A DNA stretch of 16,701 nt, from NCBI GenBank assembly GCA_902362875.1, contig CABIYF010000038.1, forward strand, positions 1 through 16,701, written 5' to 3'. The position numbers were made by a program, and so were the translations under genes. This DNA is from Eubacteriaceae bacterium (GTDB lineage: Bacteria; Bacillota; Clostridia; Lachnospirales; Lachnospiraceae). The notes below the pieces were generated by a model, which saw nothing but the letters and a program-made list of their open reading frames with translations, had not been told where the DNA came from and searched no databases. Below are positions 5,610-13,050 of the stretch, one piece after another. The number at the start of each line of letters is the position of its first letter. The stretch's first letter is position 1.

Positions 5610-8462
5610 ATGGAAACACTACAAGTCAATGAAAACCAATTGAAGAAACTGGCTACAGTTCTGAAGAATTCTCGGATCCGAATGTTTGAATATATTGTGG
5701 ATGAAGATAAGCTTGTAGTATACGATGATAAGCTCCATGTTAACAGGGTAGTAACAGGTTATATTGATTACATCGACCACAAGAGTAAGATTCATCCAGA
5801 TGACCGAGAAAAAGTAAAGCAAATATACATTGAGGCAAAAGAAGGATCAGTTGAGATTCGAGAATTTGCATCAGATGGAAGCCTCAAACGTACTTTGCTG
5901 GAGTTAACAAAATCGAAGGATGAGAAAACGGGTAAGATGATCCTTGTAGGAAGTTCGAAGGATATCACTGAGCAGAAAGAACATGAGAAACAGCTGAAGG
6001 AACAGGCAACGAAAGATTCCCTGACTGGTGTTTATAATCAGGCATATGGAAAGATGTTGATCAATAAGTATTTAAATAGTAAGAATCCATTTGAATCCTG
6101 TGGAATGATCATATTAGATGTAGATTATTTTAAATCAGTGAATGATCAGTATGGACATTTATTTGGAGATAAAGTGCTGCTTGGTTTATGCGGCCTGCTC
6201 AAAGAATTATTTTATGAAAAGAATAATATAATCATGAGGGCGGGAGGAGATGAATTTGTTATATTTACTGTCAATATTTCAAATATTGAACTTGTAAGGA
6301 AGAATGTTCAATTGATGCAGGCAGTCAGGAAGATACGCTTTGATGAGAATGATTGTAGGATCACATGCAGTGCAGGGGTCTGTTATCTTCCAGAGAATAC
6401 ATCAGGTTACAGTTATGACCAGTTGTTTGAGAATGCAGATATCGCACTTTATAAGGCAAAGGAAAGAGGAAGAAACTGTTACGTTTACTGTGACAGTCTG
6501 CAGCATTTTACAATGATGTCTACAGAACATGAGGAATATGAAGAAGAACTTGATGCAAGATATTTTCAAAATAATATCGTGGAGACCGCATTTGAGATAT
6601 TCGAGAAGACTAGCAATTTTGATGCAGCGATCAATTTGTTGATGAAAGTGGTAGGGATAAGAGTCGGTCTTGATCGTATTACTGTTATACAGACAGATAT
6701 CAAGAATCAGGAAGTATATTCAGATTATCAATGGAATAGAAATGGAATTCAAAAGGTATTAAAAGGAATTGGAAAGTTTGAGAAGCAAGACTTCCTTATC
6801 TTATTTAATGGATATGGAGAGAATGGGGTCAATGTTCTTCAGTATGATGATATGGGGGCGTATCCACCAGATGTACAGAAGCTTTTGATGCAGGGAGATG
6901 CAAAGACTGTTGTATATGCAGCAATGTATTGTGAAGGCCGATATACAGGAGCGATTTCTTATGTTGTATGCAAAGAAAAGAGAAATTGGTCGAATGAGAT
7001 GCTAAAACAGTTGTCAGAAGTGACAAAGATCATTTCTGCACATTTTGCAAAGAATGAGATTATGAATCATGCATATCAAGGCGTTGTTACAAGGATGGAG
7101 CATGATACACTGACCGGATTGATTTCTTTTGGGAGATTCCACGAAGAAATTGAACGTATCATTCTTTCAAATAACACAAATAATTATCTTATGATCTACA
7201 CAGATTTTGAGGATTTTAAATATTTTAATTACAAATACGGATATACCGTAGGAGATCAGTTGTTGAAGGATTTCTGTAGTTCGATCATCAGCAAGACGAC
7301 AGATAAGCATAATGTTTATTTTACAAGAGTTGTATCAGACCAGTTTATTTTGTTCCGTCCGGCAAGGTATGACAAAGAAGAATATGAACAGATCACGAAA
7401 GAGATTGAACAGAAGAATCTTGATTTCATGCTTCGTCAGAAAGAACGGTTTCCAAAATCAAATGTTACATTAAGAACAGGTGTATATTATGTGACACCGC
7501 AATGTATGAGTGTTTCAGTTGCAATCGATGCAGCAAATTATGCAAGGCAGAAAGTTAATAATGATTCCAAATGCAGTGTAAGATTTTATGATGATGAGAT
7601 GCAGAAACGAAGAACGTTGGAAAATCAGATCGTCAATGAAATGCAAGAAGCCATGGAACAACAACAGTTTAAGGTATATTTCCAACCCAAATATTCTATT
7701 AAGAATCAAGAGATAACAGGGGCAGAAGCCCTGATCAGATGGGAAAGAGAGAATGGAGAGGTATTAAGTCCAGATTCGTTTATTCCAGTATATGAGAATA
7801 ATGGTAAGATCGTGGAACTTGATTTTTATGTATTTGAAACAGTTGTCAAATATCTGGCAGAGAACCAAAAAGCGGGAAGGCAGCAGGTGCCAGTTTCAAT
7901 CAATGCATCAAGTCTGCATGCCATGGACCCACAAACAATTACAATTTATATGGACATCCTTAAGAAATACGATCTTGATCCAGCATTAGTGGAGATTGAA
8001 CTTACAGAGACAGCGGTTGTTTCAGAATATGAAAGCGTGAGGAAATTGTTTGATGAATTCCAGTTGCATGGTATTAAGACAGCGATGGATGACTTTGGAA
8101 GTGGATATTCTATTTTAAACACGATCGTGGATATTCCAGTTGATGTCATTAAGATCGATCGAGGATTTATCACAAGTTGTCTGGAATCAGACAGAGGAAT
8201 TTATTTTCTGAAACATTTGATCGATATGATAAGAAATCTTGGCTATCAGCTGATCTGTGAAGGAGTAGAGACAGATCAGCAGATTGAGATCTTAAAACAG
8301 ATTGGATGCGATGTGATACAGGGATATTGGTATTCAAAACCATTAAAAGTAGAAGATTATGACGAACTTCTGCAAACGGAAAAAATTTCCAAAGGGGGGG
8401 CAATATCTCCAAATAGACAAAAAATCCTAAGAGATACCTTAGATAATGAAAAACGAAAGTGA
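5610..8462 (+). CDS. PAS-GGDEF-GAF-(degenerate GGDEF)-EAL cyclic-di-GMP signalling protein
   Basis: This is a 950-residue soluble protein with no obvious membrane helix. The start ATG 5610 follows GGGAGAAAG. Visible order: a PAS-like fold (about 20-125, ending in [19 protein letters not shown]); a GGDEF domain (DSLTG at 136, intact GGDEF at 212-216); a GAF-like region (about 300-480); a second GGDEF fold starting HDTLTGL (498) whose active site is VSDQF (575-579) and so cannot be catalytic; and an EAL domain (EAL at 706-708). The EAL domain keeps SINAS, ELTET, DDFGSG, VIKID, EGVET and QGYWYSKP, the residues for Mg2+ binding and hydrolysis. The first GGDEF lacks the RxxD inhibitory site. The protein may thus make and degrade c-di-GMP, and the net direction cannot be told. 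A G7 run (8394-8400) lies in the short C-terminal tail. queF follows at once. Confidence 0.93.
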   Translation: METLQVNENQLKKLATVLKNSRIRMFEYIVDEDKLVVYDDKLHVNRVVTGYIDYIDHKSKIHPDDREKVKQIYIEAKEGSVEIREFASDGSLKRTLLELTKSKDEKTGKMILVGSSKDITEQKEHEKQLKEQATKDSLTGVYNQAYGKMLINKYLNSKNPFESCGMIILDVDYFKSVNDQYGHLFGDKVLLGLCGLLKELFYEKNNIIMRAGGDEFVIFTVNISNIELVRKNVQLMQAVRKIRFDENDCRITCSAGVCYLPENTSGYSYDQLFENADIALYKAKERGRNCYVYCDSLQHFTMMSTEHEEYEEELDARYFQNNIVETAFEIFEKTSNFDAAINLLMKVVGIRVGLDRITVIQTDIKNQEVYSDYQWNRNGIQKVLKGIGKFEKQDFLILFNGYGENGVNVLQYDDMGAYPPDVQKLLMQGDAKTVVYAAMYCEGRYTGAISYVVCKEKRNWSNEMLKQLSEVTKIISAHFAKNEIMNHAYQGVVTRMEHDTLTGLISFGRFHEEIERIILSNNTNNYLMIYTDFEDFKYFNYKYGYTVGDQLLKDFCSSIISKTTDKHNVYFTRVVSDQFILFRPARYDKEEYEQITKEIEQKNLDFMLRQKERFPKSNVTLRTGVYYVTPQCMSVSVAIDAANYARQKVNNDSKCSVRFYDDEMQKRRTLENQIVNEMQEAMEQQQFKVYFQPKYSIKNQEITGAEALIRWERENGEVLSPDSFIPVYENNGKIVELDFYVFETVVKYLAENQKAGRQQVPVSINASSLHAMDPQTITIYMDILKKYDLDPALVEIELTETAVVSEYESVRKLFDEFQLHGIKTAMDDFGSGYSILNTIVDIPVDVIKIDRGFITSCLESDRGIYFLKHLIDMIRNLGYQLICEGVETDQQIEILKQIGCDVIQGYWYSKPLKVEDYDELLQTEKISKGGAISPNRQKILRDTLDNEKRK

Positions 8463-8473
8463 GGAATAACAAT

Positions 8474-8971
8474 ATGAGTGGCAGAGAAGGCCAGGAATTA
8501 GACGGAATCACACTATTAGGAAATCAGAAAACAAAATATCCGGATGATTATGCACCAGAAGTATTAGAGACATTCGAGAATAAACATCCAGATAATGATT
8601 ATTTTGTAAAATTCAATGCACCAGAGTTTACAAGTCTGTGTCCGATCACAGGGCAGCCGGACTTTGCAACTATATACATCTCTTATGTGCCAGGGGAGCG
8701 CATGGTAGAGAGTAAATCGCTGAAACTGTATTTATACAGCTTCAGAAATCATGGGGATTTTCATGAGGACTGCATGAATATCATCATGAAGGATCTGATC
8801 AAACTGATGGATCCAAAATATATTGAAGTATGGGGGAAATTTACACCGAGAGGAGGTATTTCTATCGATCCATACTGCAACTATGGAAAACCAGGAACAA
8901 AATGGGAAGAAGTTGCATGGAACAGATTATCTAACCATGATCTGTATCCAGAGAAGATCGATAATCGCTAG
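8474..8971 (+). CDS. queF: NADPH-dependent 7-cyano-7-deazaguanine (preQ0) reductase
   Basis: QueF reduces preQ0 to preQ1 with NADPH, a step in making the tRNA base queuosine. The protein has 165 residues, the length of the short, single-domain (Bacillus YkvM) form. The catalytic Cys is C56 in [11 protein letters not shown] with the catalytic Asp at D63. H97 and E98 in FHED match the substrate-binding pair. The characteristic block [18 protein letters not shown] is intact. The ATG at 8474 follows GAGGA, which overlaps the stop codon of the c-di-GMP gene, so the two are probably translated from one message. An in-frame GTG at 8459 lacks a site. No queC, queD, queE or tgt is nearby and I see no preQ1 riboswitch. 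Confidence 0.96.
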   Translation: MSGREGQELDGITLLGNQKTKYPDDYAPEVLETFENKHPDNDYFVKFNAPEFTSLCPITGQPDFATIYISYVPGERMVESKSLKLYLYSFRNHGDFHEDCMNIIMKDLIKLMDPKYIEVWGKFTPRGGISIDPYCNYGKPGTKWEEVAWNRLSNHDLYPEKIDNR

Positions 8972-9014
8972 GAACATGTAAACGAACTAACGGTCAAGAT
9001 CAAGGAGGAAAGTT

Positions 9015-10181
9015 ATGAGGAAGAAAATTTTAAAGGGAGTGTTTTGCAGCGCACTTTCGATTGTAATGGCAACAGGTGGAGTGTTTGTCAGTGCGGCACC
9101 AAAACAGGCGGAAGTGACAACAAAAATCCAGTCAGTCCAGAATTCAAAGATTGTAAATTTACAGCAGACAAAAACTAGTGAAAATACAAAAAGCAAAGCA
9201 CAGGCGAGAACAGCAGTTCAACTGAATAATGTGACAGTACCAACAATATGGAACACATCAGTAAAATCAGCAGTTAAAAGTGTAACTTTGGAGAATGGGA
9301 ATGATATAGGAACGATCACTATTAAAAATGCAGGTACACTTGTTGCAGCATTTGGAGTTGATTTTGTAGTACGTGATGCTAACTATCAATATATTATGGG
9401 ATCAACAAATGGGTTATTATATAATGCAAATATGAAACCAGGAACATATCATTTATATACGAAGGATGTAGTAAAAGGAACAGCAAACATTTCTTTGTCC
9501 TTATATCCAAATCAGAATAATCGTACATTAGGCTCTAAGGTAATCATGATTGGTGGAACAGGAAAAGACAGCTACCAGTATTTTAAAGTGAGTAAAAGAG
9601 GTATAGCGATTATAGGACTACAGGGTGTATGGGTAAATCCAACTAATTTCGGTAAAACATATGGTATTACAAACTATGTTCAGAAAAAATCAGGTTCATC
9701 ATGGAAAACTGTATCATCCTCACAGTACACAACAGAAAGCAGAAATTATAATTCAGTTTATGGACTTCCAGCAGGAAGCTATCGTGTTGTACTGAAATCT
9801 ACATATCAAAGTGGTGTTATTGGGGCAGCATATAGACAGGTTGCAGCAAATTCTTCTTATGGAACATCAAAGAAGAAAGCTAAAACAATTAGTCGAAAGA
9901 AATACAAAAAACAGACATTTTTAACAACAGACAGTGTAAAGAAAGAACATTGGTACAAGATTAAGGTAAGTAAGAAACGTACAACTTATATTGATGTAAC
10001 GAGTCTTGGAAGTTCAGGAACAATTTATTGTACTGTATCAGGAAAAGCGAGATTTAAAACAAAAAATATAAAGAATGGAACACGTTATTACCTTAAAGCA
10101 CCAAAAGGAACTTATTATATCAGAGTAAAGAGATACAGCAAGAGTACAACAGGAGCATATCAGGTAAAATATGTGAAATAA
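9015..10181 (+). CDS. Secreted beta-rich protein of unknown function
   Basis: I do not recognise this 388-residue protein by name. It begins with a clear signal peptide (RKK, hydrophobic stretch, VSAA near residues 25-28). The mature part is basic and rich in Ser, Thr, Tyr and Lys. It appears to hold three beta-sandwich-like segments (about 75-170, 175-285 and 285-388). Each ends in a motif like KPGTYHLY, PAGSYRVVL or PKGTYYIRVKRY, reminiscent of the bacterial pre-peptidase C-terminal (PPC) type fold. No catalytic motif, LPxTG or transmembrane anchor is visible. A cell-wall or extracellular binding role is a guess. AAGGAGG precedes the ATG. The gap from queF is only 43 bases with no terminator, so it may be co-transcribed although the functions look unrelated. 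Confidence 0.75.
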   Translation: MRKKILKGVFCSALSIVMATGGVFVSAAPKQAEVTTKIQSVQNSKIVNLQQTKTSENTKSKAQARTAVQLNNVTVPTIWNTSVKSAVKSVTLENGNDIGTITIKNAGTLVAAFGVDFVVRDANYQYIMGSTNGLLYNANMKPGTYHLYTKDVVKGTANISLSLYPNQNNRTLGSKVIMIGGTGKDSYQYFKVSKRGIAIIGLQGVWVNPTNFGKTYGITNYVQKKSGSSWKTVSSSQYTTESRNYNSVYGLPAGSYRVVLKSTYQSGVIGAAYRQVAANSSYGTSKKKAKTISRKKYKKQTFLTTDSVKKEHWYKIKVSKKRTTYIDVTSLGSSGTIYCTVSGKARFKTKNIKNGTRYYLKAPKGTYYIRVKRYSKSTTGAYQVKYVK

Positions 10182-10209
10182 TAATTCCTTCACATTTGTT
10201 TATACTTTC

Positions 10210-10262
10210 TTTAGAAATGTTTAGAAACAGAATATTGAATGAAGAGAGAATACTGGTATAAT
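10210..10262 (+). promoter_or_regulatory. Strong promoter with upstream direct repeat
   Basis: TTGAAT (10235-10240), a 16-base spacer and an extended consensus -10, TGG-TATAAT (TATAAT 10257-10262), form one of the best promoters in the window. Just upstream are two TTTAGAAA octamers (10210-10217 and 10220-10227) spaced 10 bases apart, about one helical turn, as expected for a protein-binding site. The next gene start is 240 bases away and an intrinsic terminator intervenes. Confidence 0.7.
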
Positions 10263-10268
10263 AAAGAC

Positions 10269-10349
10269 ATAGTTTTTCATATATATTTTTTAATCCTCTC
10301 TTTTTGAAAATAGATACCGCATCAGCGAATTGCTGGTGCGGTATTTTTG
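10269..10349 (+). ncRNA. Possible short (~80 nt) transcript ending in an intrinsic terminator
   Basis: The promoter with -10 at 10257-10262 would start RNA near 10269, and the terminator at 10314-10349 would end it about 80 bases later. The interval has no plausible reading frame with a ribosome binding site. It could be a small RNA, or an attenuated leader of the rpmG operon if some polymerases read through. The only support is the promoter-terminator pair. Confidence 0.35.
10314..10349 (+). terminator. Intrinsic terminator upstream of rpmG
   Basis: A 13-base-pair GC-rich stem (10314-10326 with 10332-10344, one G-U pair), loop GAATT and a T run. It may end transcripts of the secreted-protein gene as well as those from the promoter at 10235-10262. 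Confidence 0.9.
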
Positions 10350-10389
10350 GTAAATCAGGATTGTTCTTCAAAAAATAACGAAAAAACCA

Positions 10390-10418
10390 TTGACGAACAA
10401 CAACACACATGCTATGAT
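10390..10418 (+). promoter_or_regulatory. Promoter of the rpmG-secE-nusG-rplK-rplA operon
   Basis: TTGACG (10390-10395), a 17-base spacer and TATGAT (10413-10418) preceded by TGC (extended -10) predict a start near 10425, about 80 bases before rpmG. It lies after the upstream terminator, so it is the likely main promoter of the operon. Confidence 0.8.
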
Positions 10419-10422
10419 AATC

Positions 10423-10459
10423 ACGCTAGACTTTAGCGTTGGAAGAAGGTCTTTTTTTT
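10423..10459 (+). promoter_or_regulatory. Leader hairpin followed by a T8 tract before rpmG
   Basis: ACGCTA (10423-10428) pairs with TAGCGT (10434-10439) around the loop GACTT. An alternative weaker stem, AGACTT (10428-10433) with AAGGTCT (10446-10452, one bulge), shares bases with the first and runs into eight T residues (10452-10459). This geometry suggests attenuation, but the second stem is weak and the predicted transcription start lies within the first arm. Confidence 0.35.
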
Positions 10460-10503
10460 ATGCCTTATTTTAATGAACAACAAACAAAATGGAGGTGGAA
10501 GTT

Positions 10504-10653
10504 GTGCGCACAAGAGTAACATTAGAATGTACAGAATGTAAACAGCGTAATTACAACATGACAAAGGATAAGAAAACTCATCCTGAACGCATGGAAACAA
10601 AAAAATACTGCAAATTCTGTAAAACTCACACATTACACAAAGAAACAAAATAA
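10504..10653 (+). CDS. rpmG: 50S ribosomal protein L33
   Basis: The 49-residue protein starts at GTG, 5 bases after GGAGGTGG. It reads [17 protein letters not shown] at the N-terminus, the L33 signature. Two CxxC pairs (C9/C12 and C36/C39) form a zinc ribbon, the zinc-binding version of L33. It is the first gene of the rpmG-secE-nusG cluster, the usual neighbourhood in Bacillota. Confidence 0.96.
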   Translation: MRTRVTLECTECKQRNYNMTKDKKTHPERMETKKYCKFCKTHTLHKETK

Positions 10654-10692
10654 TTTCCGGTAATTCCCTTTGAGAGAAAAGGAAGTGAAAAC

Positions 10693-10890
10693 ATGGAGAA
10701 AACTAACAAAGCAAAGAAACCAAGTTGGTTTAAAGAGTTAAAAGCTGAATTTAACAGAATTATCTGGCCAACGAAAGAAAGAATTGCAAAAGAAACAGCA
10801 GTTGTAGTGATCTGTGCTATTATTATCGGAATCATTGTTGCAGTTCTTGATGTTGGAATCCAGTATGGAATTCAGGCATTGGTTGGATAG
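10693..10890 (+). CDS. secE: Preprotein translocase subunit SecE
   Basis: This is the 65-residue short Gram-positive form of SecE, the clamp subunit of the SecYEG channel in the inner membrane. The amphipathic region WFKELKAEFNRIIWPTKERI (about 12-31) carries the conserved WPT, followed by one transmembrane helix (about 36-58). AAGGAAG precedes the ATG. It lies 39 bases after rpmG and 15 before nusG. Confidence 0.96.
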   Translation: MEKTNKAKKPSWFKELKAEFNRIIWPTKERIAKETAVVVICAIIIGIIVAVLDVGIQYGIQALVG

Positions 10891-10905
10891 AAGTAAGGAG
10901 ATTTT

Positions 10906-11451
10906 ATGGCAGAGGCAAATTGGTATGTTGTTCACACCTACTCAGGTTATGAAAACAAAGTAAAAGTGGATATTGAGAAAACCATCGAGAACCGTAAGCT
11001 TCAGGATGAGATCTTAGAAGTCCGCGTACCACTCGAAGATGTGGTAGAGATGAGAAACGGTGTGAAGAAACAAGTTTCAAGAAAAATGTTCCCAGGTTAT
11101 GTTCTGATCCATATGATCATGAACGACGACACATGGTATGTGGTTCGTAACACAAGAGGTGTTACAGGATTCGTAGGACCTGGATCAAAACCAGTACCGC
11201 TGACTCCTGCAGAGATGAAACCATTAGGAATCCAGATTGGAGGAGAACAGCAAGAAACACCAGCAAGAGAGAAAGTTGAACTTGATATCGAAGTTGGTGA
11301 TATGATCGTTGTAACTTCCGGTGCTTGGGAAGGAACAACAAGTGCGGTTACTGCAATCAATGAAAGCAAGCAGACAGTTACTATTGAAGTAGAGATGTTC
11401 GGAAGAGCAACTTCAGTAGAAATTGATTTCTTAGATATTAAGAAAGCGTAA
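10906..11451 (+). CDS. nusG: Transcription termination/antitermination factor NusG
   Basis: The 181-residue protein binds RNA polymerase and controls pausing and termination. The N-terminal NGN domain starts with [16 protein letters not shown] and contains the FPGYVLIHM and TRGVTGFVG blocks. The C-terminal KOW domain (about 125-181) contains [19 protein letters not shown] and ends in [18 protein letters not shown] precedes the ATG. A 7-base-pair hairpin (11457-11463 with 11470-11476) follows the stop without a good T tract. Confidence 0.97.
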   Translation: MAEANWYVVHTYSGYENKVKVDIEKTIENRKLQDEILEVRVPLEDVVEMRNGVKKQVSRKMFPGYVLIHMIMNDDTWYVVRNTRGVTGFVGPGSKPVPLTPAEMKPLGIQIGGEQQETPAREKVELDIEVGDMIVVTSGAWEGTTSAVTAINESKQTVTIEVEMFGRATSVEIDFLDIKKA

Positions 11452-11485
11452 CGAAGAATAAGAACAGAATCTTATTTGAAACAAA

Positions 11486-11512
11486 GTGGGAGGGCTATCC
11501 CGTAATTACCAC
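11486..11512 (+). promoter_or_regulatory. L1-binding-like mRNA hairpin upstream of rplK (copy 1)
   Basis: The RNA would form an outer stem GUGG/CCAC, a 5' GA bulge, an inner stem GGG/CCC with a CUAU loop, and a 3' internal loop GUAAUUA. This two-helix, asymmetric-loop form is what ribosomal protein L1 recognises on 23S rRNA and on its own mRNA. The rplK ribosome binding site follows 9 bases later. Assignment as an L1 site is inferred from shape, location and the second copy at 11980. Confidence 0.7.
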
Positions 11513-11534
11513 AATAATCAGGAGGTTAACGATT

Positions 11535-11960
11535 ATGGCAAAGAAAGTAGAAGGTTATATCAAACTTCAGATTCCAGCAGGAAAGGCAACACCAGCACCA
11601 CCCGTTGGACCAGCACTTGGACAGCACGGAGTAAACATTGTACAGTTTACAAAAGAATTTAACGCAAGAACAGCTGATCAGGGAGACATGATCATCCCTG
11701 TAGTAATCACTGTATATCAGGATAGAAGCTTCAGCTTCATCACAAAGACTCCACCAGCAGCAGTTTTATTAAAGAAAGCTTGCAAAATCCAGTCTGGATC
11801 AGGAGAACCTAACAGAACTAAAGTAGCTACTATTTCTAAAGCAGATCTTCAGCAGATCGCTGAAACAAAGATGAAAGACTTAAACGCAGCTTCTATCGAA
11901 GCAGCAATGAGCATGATCGCCGGTACTGCAAGAAGTATGGGAATCACAGTAGAAGAGTAG
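11535..11960 (+). CDS. rplK: 50S ribosomal protein L11
   Basis: The 141-residue protein is of normal length. N-terminal domain: [20 protein letters not shown] and [20 protein letters not shown]-terminal RNA-binding domain: [17 protein letters not shown] and a terminal GTARSMGI block. L11 binds the GTPase-associated region of 23S rRNA and helps form the stalk base with L10 and L12, encoded further on. AGGAGG precedes the ATG. Confidence 0.98.
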   Translation: MAKKVEGYIKLQIPAGKATPAPPVGPALGQHGVNIVQFTKEFNARTADQGDMIIPVVITVYQDRSFSFITKTPPAAVLLKKACKIQSGSGEPNRTKVATISKADLQQIAETKMKDLNAASIEAAMSMIAGTARSMGITVEE

Positions 11961-11979
11961 TCACAAATTTGAAACGAAA

Positions 11980-12008
11980 GTGGGAGGGTGAACTCCCGAT
12001 ATTACCAC
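11980..12008 (+). promoter_or_regulatory. L1-binding-like mRNA hairpin upstream of rplA (copy 2)
   Basis: This repeats the design at 11486: outer GUGG/CCAC, GA bulge, GGG...CCC inner helix and a 3' GAUAUUA loop. The preceding TTTGAAAC-AAAG is also shared. It ends at the AGGAGG that starts rplA translation, so L1 bound here could block its own synthesis. The different inner loops (CUAU versus UGAACU) with a conserved helix support an RNA structure. Confidence 0.7.
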
Positions 12009-12024
12009 AGGAGGTATTTTTAGA

Positions 12025-12717
12025 ATGAAAAAAGGTAAGAGATACGCAGAGCTTACAAAATTAGTGGATAGAACAAACAATTATGATCCACAGGAAGCAG
12101 TTGCTTTAGTAAAAAAATTAGCAAACGCTAAATTCGACGAAACAATCGAAGCACATATCCGTCTTGGTGTAGATGGACGTCAGGCAGACCAGCAGATCCG
12201 TGGAGCAGTTGTACTTCCACACGGAACTGGTAAAGAAGTTAAAGTTCTTGTATTCGCTAAAGATGCAAAAGCTGAAGAAGCGAAAGCAGCAGGAGCAGAA
12301 TTCGTAGGAGCAGAAGAATTAATTCCTAAGATCCAGAAAGAAAACTGGTATGACTTCGACGTAGTAGTAGCTACTCCAGACATGATGGGTGTAGTAGGTC
12401 GTTTAGGACGTGACTTAGGACCTAAAGGTTTAATGCCTAACCCTAAAGCCGGAACTGTAACAATGGACGTTGCTAATGCAATCAAAGAAATCAAAGCAGG
12501 TAAGATCGAATATAGATTAGATAAATCCAACATCATTCATGTACCAGTTGGAAAAGCTTCTTTCACAGAAGAACAGTTAGCGGACAACTTCCAGACGTTA
12601 ATCGATGCAATCGTAAAAGCAAAACCTGCAGCAGCAAAAGGTCAGTATTTTAGAAACGTAACAATTACTTCTACAATGGGACCTGGAGTAAAAGTTGATA
12701 CAACAAAATTTGCTTAA
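12025..12717 (+). CDS. rplA: 50S ribosomal protein L1
   Basis: The 230-residue protein is of standard length. It carries the family blocks [40 protein letters not shown] and [20 protein letters not shown]1 binds the mobile stalk of 23S rRNA and also represses its own operon, which fits the L1-like hairpin directly upstream. AGGAGG lies about 10 bases before the ATG. A stem-loop follows the stop. Confidence 0.98.
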   Translation: MKKGKRYAELTKLVDRTNNYDPQEAVALVKKLANAKFDETIEAHIRLGVDGRQADQQIRGAVVLPHGTGKEVKVLVFAKDAKAEEAKAAGAEFVGAEELIPKIQKENWYDFDVVVATPDMMGVVGRLGRDLGPKGLMPNPKAGTVTMDVANAIKEIKAGKIEYRLDKSNIIHVPVGKASFTEEQLADNFQTLIDAIVKAKPAAAKGQYFRNVTITSTMGPGVKVDTTKFA

Positions 12718-12741
12718 TATTTAGCTGTAATTAAAGAAAAA

Positions 12742-12768
12742 GGGGCCAGTCTCATGTAGTCTGGTCCC
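12742..12768 (+). terminator. Stem-loop after rplA (probable terminator)
   Basis: An 8-base-pair GC-rich stem (GGGGCCAG with CTGGTCCC, one G-U pair) around an 11-base loop, 24 bases after the rplA stop. The tail ATATTTATG is only modestly T-rich, so termination may be partial. Confidence 0.6.
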
Positions 12769-12771
12769 ATA

Positions 12772-12814
12772 TTTATGCAGTTTCTATACGGTGCTAAGAC
12801 AGAAATTGCATAAA
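12772..12814. other. Second inverted repeat between rplA and rplJ
   Basis: A 14-base-pair stem (12772-12785 with 12801-12814, one G-U pair) with a 15-base loop. No T tract follows on the plus strand. Possible roles are an RNA processing site, transcript 3'-end protection, or a backup to the terminator before it. No function can be assigned from sequence. Confidence 0.55.
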
Positions 12815-12847
12815 AATAAAAACATAACAAAAAATGCAAAAAAACAT

Positions 12848-12876
12848 TTGACATATGATCAGATGTATTGTAATAT
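12848..12876 (+). promoter_or_regulatory. Promoter of rplJ-rplL
   Basis: A consensus TTGACA (12848-12853), a 17-base spacer and TAATAT (12871-12876) predict transcription starting near 12883, immediately before the L10 leader. rplJ-rplL can therefore be transcribed independently of rplA. Confidence 0.75.
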
Positions 12877-12883
12877 ATGTAAA

Positions 12884-13003
12884 GTATTACTGCCGAAGAC
12901 AGCAGGTGCCGCAAGGCGCAACGTAGAACAACCTGCCGAGGAGAGTATTAGTGAATATGCTAATTAACACTCTATGTCTGTGCAGATATAGAGTTTTCTT
13001 TTT
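12884..13003 (+). ncRNA. L10-type ribosomal leader with antiterminator/terminator switch
   Basis: The aptamer carries the conserved CCGAAGACAGCAGGTGCC and CCTGCCGAGG blocks of the L10 leader. GCAGGT (12902-12907) pairs with ACCTGC (12931-12936), enclosing a short helix capped by GCAA. Downstream, AGAGT-ATTAG (12942-12951) can pair with CTAAT (12960-12964) and ACTCT (12969-12973), forming an antiterminator that takes the left arm of the terminator at 12969-12994. In Bacillus subtilis the L10(L12)4 complex binds this leader to promote termination. The same logic is inferred here: excess L10-L12 frees the terminator and stops rplJ-rplL. Confidence 0.93.
12969..13003 (+). terminator. Attenuator terminator of the rplJ-rplL leader
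   Basis: An 11-base-pair stem (12969-12979 with 12984-12994, one G-U pair), loop GTGC, then TTTTCTTTTT. It lies before rplJ, so it is a conditional terminator. Confidence 0.9.
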
Positions 13004-13050
13004 ATATGTGCGGTGGTACACAAAATAAATCAAGGAGGTGCACCATTTCA

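Noticed and set aside
12180..12536. 118-residue antisense frame within rplA
   Set aside because: It is opposite a highly conserved ribosomal protein gene, with no supporting signals.
13006..13050. Longer L10 start
   Set aside because: It overlaps the attenuator region, encodes residues not seen in L10, and lacks a site; ATG 13051 has AAGGAGGTG.
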